Assembly: GCA_003563865.1 (NCBI GenBank)
Contig: PWTP01000028.1
Coordinates: forward strand, 1 to 6,167
Length of the DNA stretch: 6,167 nt
Direction of reading: 5' to 3'
From: Dehalococcoidia bacterium
GTDB lineage: Bacteria; Chloroflexota; Dehalococcoidia; Dehalococcoidales; CSSed11-197
Below the pieces are notes generated by a model. That model worked only from the letters and a program-made list of their open reading frames with translations. It was not told the origin of the DNA and did no database searches. The first letter of the stretch is position 1, and each line of letters starts with the position of its first letter. The translations under genes and the position numbers were made by a program. Below are positions 5,158 through 6,167 of the stretch, in pieces.

Positions 5158-6167
5158 TTAACAGTTGTATTTTGCTTTAAGAACCGGCTTTTCAATTTTC
5201 CCGGTGGGGTTACGGGGAATTTTATCAAAAAATATCACACGCGGGTTTTTATATCGTGCCAGGCATTGCTCACAATAGGCAAATACTTCCTCTTTGGTTA
5301 AAACAATACCGGGTTCGGGATCGATTATTGCTGCCACTATTTCGCCAAGTCGTTCATCTCTGATTCCGATTACAGCCGCATCATATATCATGGGATGGGC
5401 AACCAGTATTTCTTCGATTTCAACCGGAAAAATATTTTCACCCCCGGTTATTATTACATCCTTTTTGCGGTCAACCAGATAAATAAAGCCTTCTTCATCG
5501 GCTCTTGCCATATCGCCGGTATACAACCAGCCATTACGAATCGTCTCAAGTGTTTTTTGCGGGTTATTATAATATTCTTTCATTACTCCATCACCTTTGA
5601 CCAGCAACTCCCCAATTTCCCCCGGAGCAACATCTCTATTATTTTCATCCACAATCCTGGTTGCCCACCTGTAACCGGCTTTGCCTATAGCGCCAACTTT
5701 ATGTTCGTTCTCAATCCCGAGATGCACACATCCCGGACCGGTACTTTCACTTAACCCATAATTGGTGTCATAGCTGACATTAGGAAAATACTGCTTCCAG
5801 CGTTTTACTAAACTCGGAGGAACAGGCTGAGCTCCAATGTGCATCAACCTTAAACAGCTAAGATCATAATTATCAAGCCTTAATTCTCCCCGGTCAAGGG
5901 AGCTCAAAATATCCTGCGCCCAGGGAACCAGCAACCATAAAACAGTTCCCCTTTCCGAGTGTATTGCATCAAAGATGTTCTTCGGGTTGATTTCGGTTAA
6001 TATAGTTGCCCTGCTGGCCGACAACAAACTTCCGAACCAGTGCATTTTTGCTCCTGTATGGTAAAGAGGAGGCAGCAGAATGAAATTGTCTTCTTTAACT
6101 TGATGATGATGAGCCTGTTCAGTTTGGGCTGAGAATAACAGGTTTTTGTGTGTTAAAACAATAGGTT
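5158..6167 (-). CDS. AMP-forming acyl-CoA ligase (ANL superfamily), 5' end outside window
   Basis: The last 335 residues of an ANL-superfamily ligase are visible; the protein probably totals about 500. The reading frame is open to the right edge, and the Met codon at 6045-6043 is internal: the 40 residues before it include THKNLLFSA (visible 5-13) and LLPPLYHTGA (30-39), normal parts of the adenylation domain. Further motifs are NYGLSESTG (135-143), GWLYTGD (212-218, with the ribose-binding Asp), DRKKD (232-236, hinge), GGENIFPVEIEE (241-252) and PRNPTGKI (317-324, catalytic Lys 323). The P-loop TSGTTG-x-PKG should lie just outside. Such enzymes activate a carboxylic acid with ATP to an acyl-AMP and then to the CoA thioester. 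The GGENIFP and PTGKI pattern is typical of fatty-acid or aryl-acid CoA ligases, but the substrate cannot be told from this part. It ends 110 bases upstream of recJ on the same strand. The protein is intact at the C-terminus, ending with YNC. Confidence 0.93.
   Translation of the reverse strand, partial: PIVLTHKNLLFSAQTEQAHHHQVKEDNFILLPPLYHTGAKMHWFGSLLSASRATILTEINPKNIFDAIHSERGTVLWLLVPWAQDILSSLDRGELRLDNYDLSCLRLMHIGAQPVPPSLVKRWKQYFPNVSYDTNYGLSESTGPGCVHLGIENEHKVGAIGKAGYRWATRIVDENNRDVAPGEIGELLVKGDGVMKEYYNNPQKTLETIRNGWLYTGDMARADEEGFIYLVDRKKDVIITGGENIFPVEIEEILVAHPMIYDAAVIGIRDERLGEIVAAIIDPEPGIVLTKEEVFAYCEQCLARYKNPRVIFFDKIPRNPTGKIEKPVLKAKYNC

Noticed and set aside
5083..5301. Plus-strand 72-codon frame beginning in the ligase-recJ gap
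   Set aside because: Its ATG has no Shine-Dalgarno, and most of it is antisense to the conserved C-terminus of the ligase.
5395..5754. Plus-strand 119-codon frame antisense to the ligase
   Set aside because: It covers the GWLYTGD and GGENIFP coding region on the other strand and is a shadow frame.
1..6167. CRISPR arrays, insertion sequences, tRNA or rRNA genes, toxin-antitoxin or other defence modules
   Set aside because: No regularly spaced repeats, transposase motifs, tRNA-like folds or defence-gene domains are visible; the helicase matches the repair-type MrfA architecture, and no defence partner genes surround it.

Overview
This 6.2 kb window holds five clear bacterial protein genes, one of them cut by the right edge, plus a likely start of a sixth gene at the left edge. 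The DNA is moderately AT-rich, densely packed, and uses strong AAGGAG-type ribosome binding sites. A DUF503/YlxP protein, an MrfA/YprA-type helicase and a PlsY acyltransferase suggest a Gram-positive-like bacterium. An anaerobic Chloroflexota (Dehalococcoidia-like) or a clostridial lineage would both fit. This is an impression from gene content and protein style, not a computed placement.

Layout. At the far left, a strong Shine-Dalgarno and an ATG on the minus strand suggest a divergent gene, of which only 8 bases are visible. A 108-base divergent promoter region follows. On the plus strand come a small DUF503 protein (117-407) and, 6 bases later, a 760-residue DEAH helicase with a C-terminal cysteine-rich DUF1998 (MZB) domain (414-2696). 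The helicase stop is one base from the stop of the convergent plsY gene. On the minus strand, reading right to left, are an acyl-CoA ligase (AMP-forming; 5' end outside the window), a 110-base gap, recJ (TTG start) and plsY. The recJ stop codon lies inside the plsY ribosome binding site.

How the genes fit together. The minus-strand genes join lipid metabolism (acyl-CoA ligase, PlsY) with DNA repair (RecJ). recJ and plsY are almost certainly cotranscribed and translationally coupled. The plus-strand pair joins a small protein of unsettled function with a repair-type helicase. RecJ and an MrfA-type helicase meeting in one locus gives a mild DNA-repair flavour, but nothing shows that they form one system.

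I see no mobile element, CRISPR array, RNA gene or defence system. The points most worth a second look are small-scale ones: a perfect TATAAT placed so that the helicase could be made from a leaderless mRNA, a terminator hairpin embedded in the last codons of the opposing plsY gene, altered PlsY signature motifs, and the recJ-plsY stop/ribosome-binding-site overlap.
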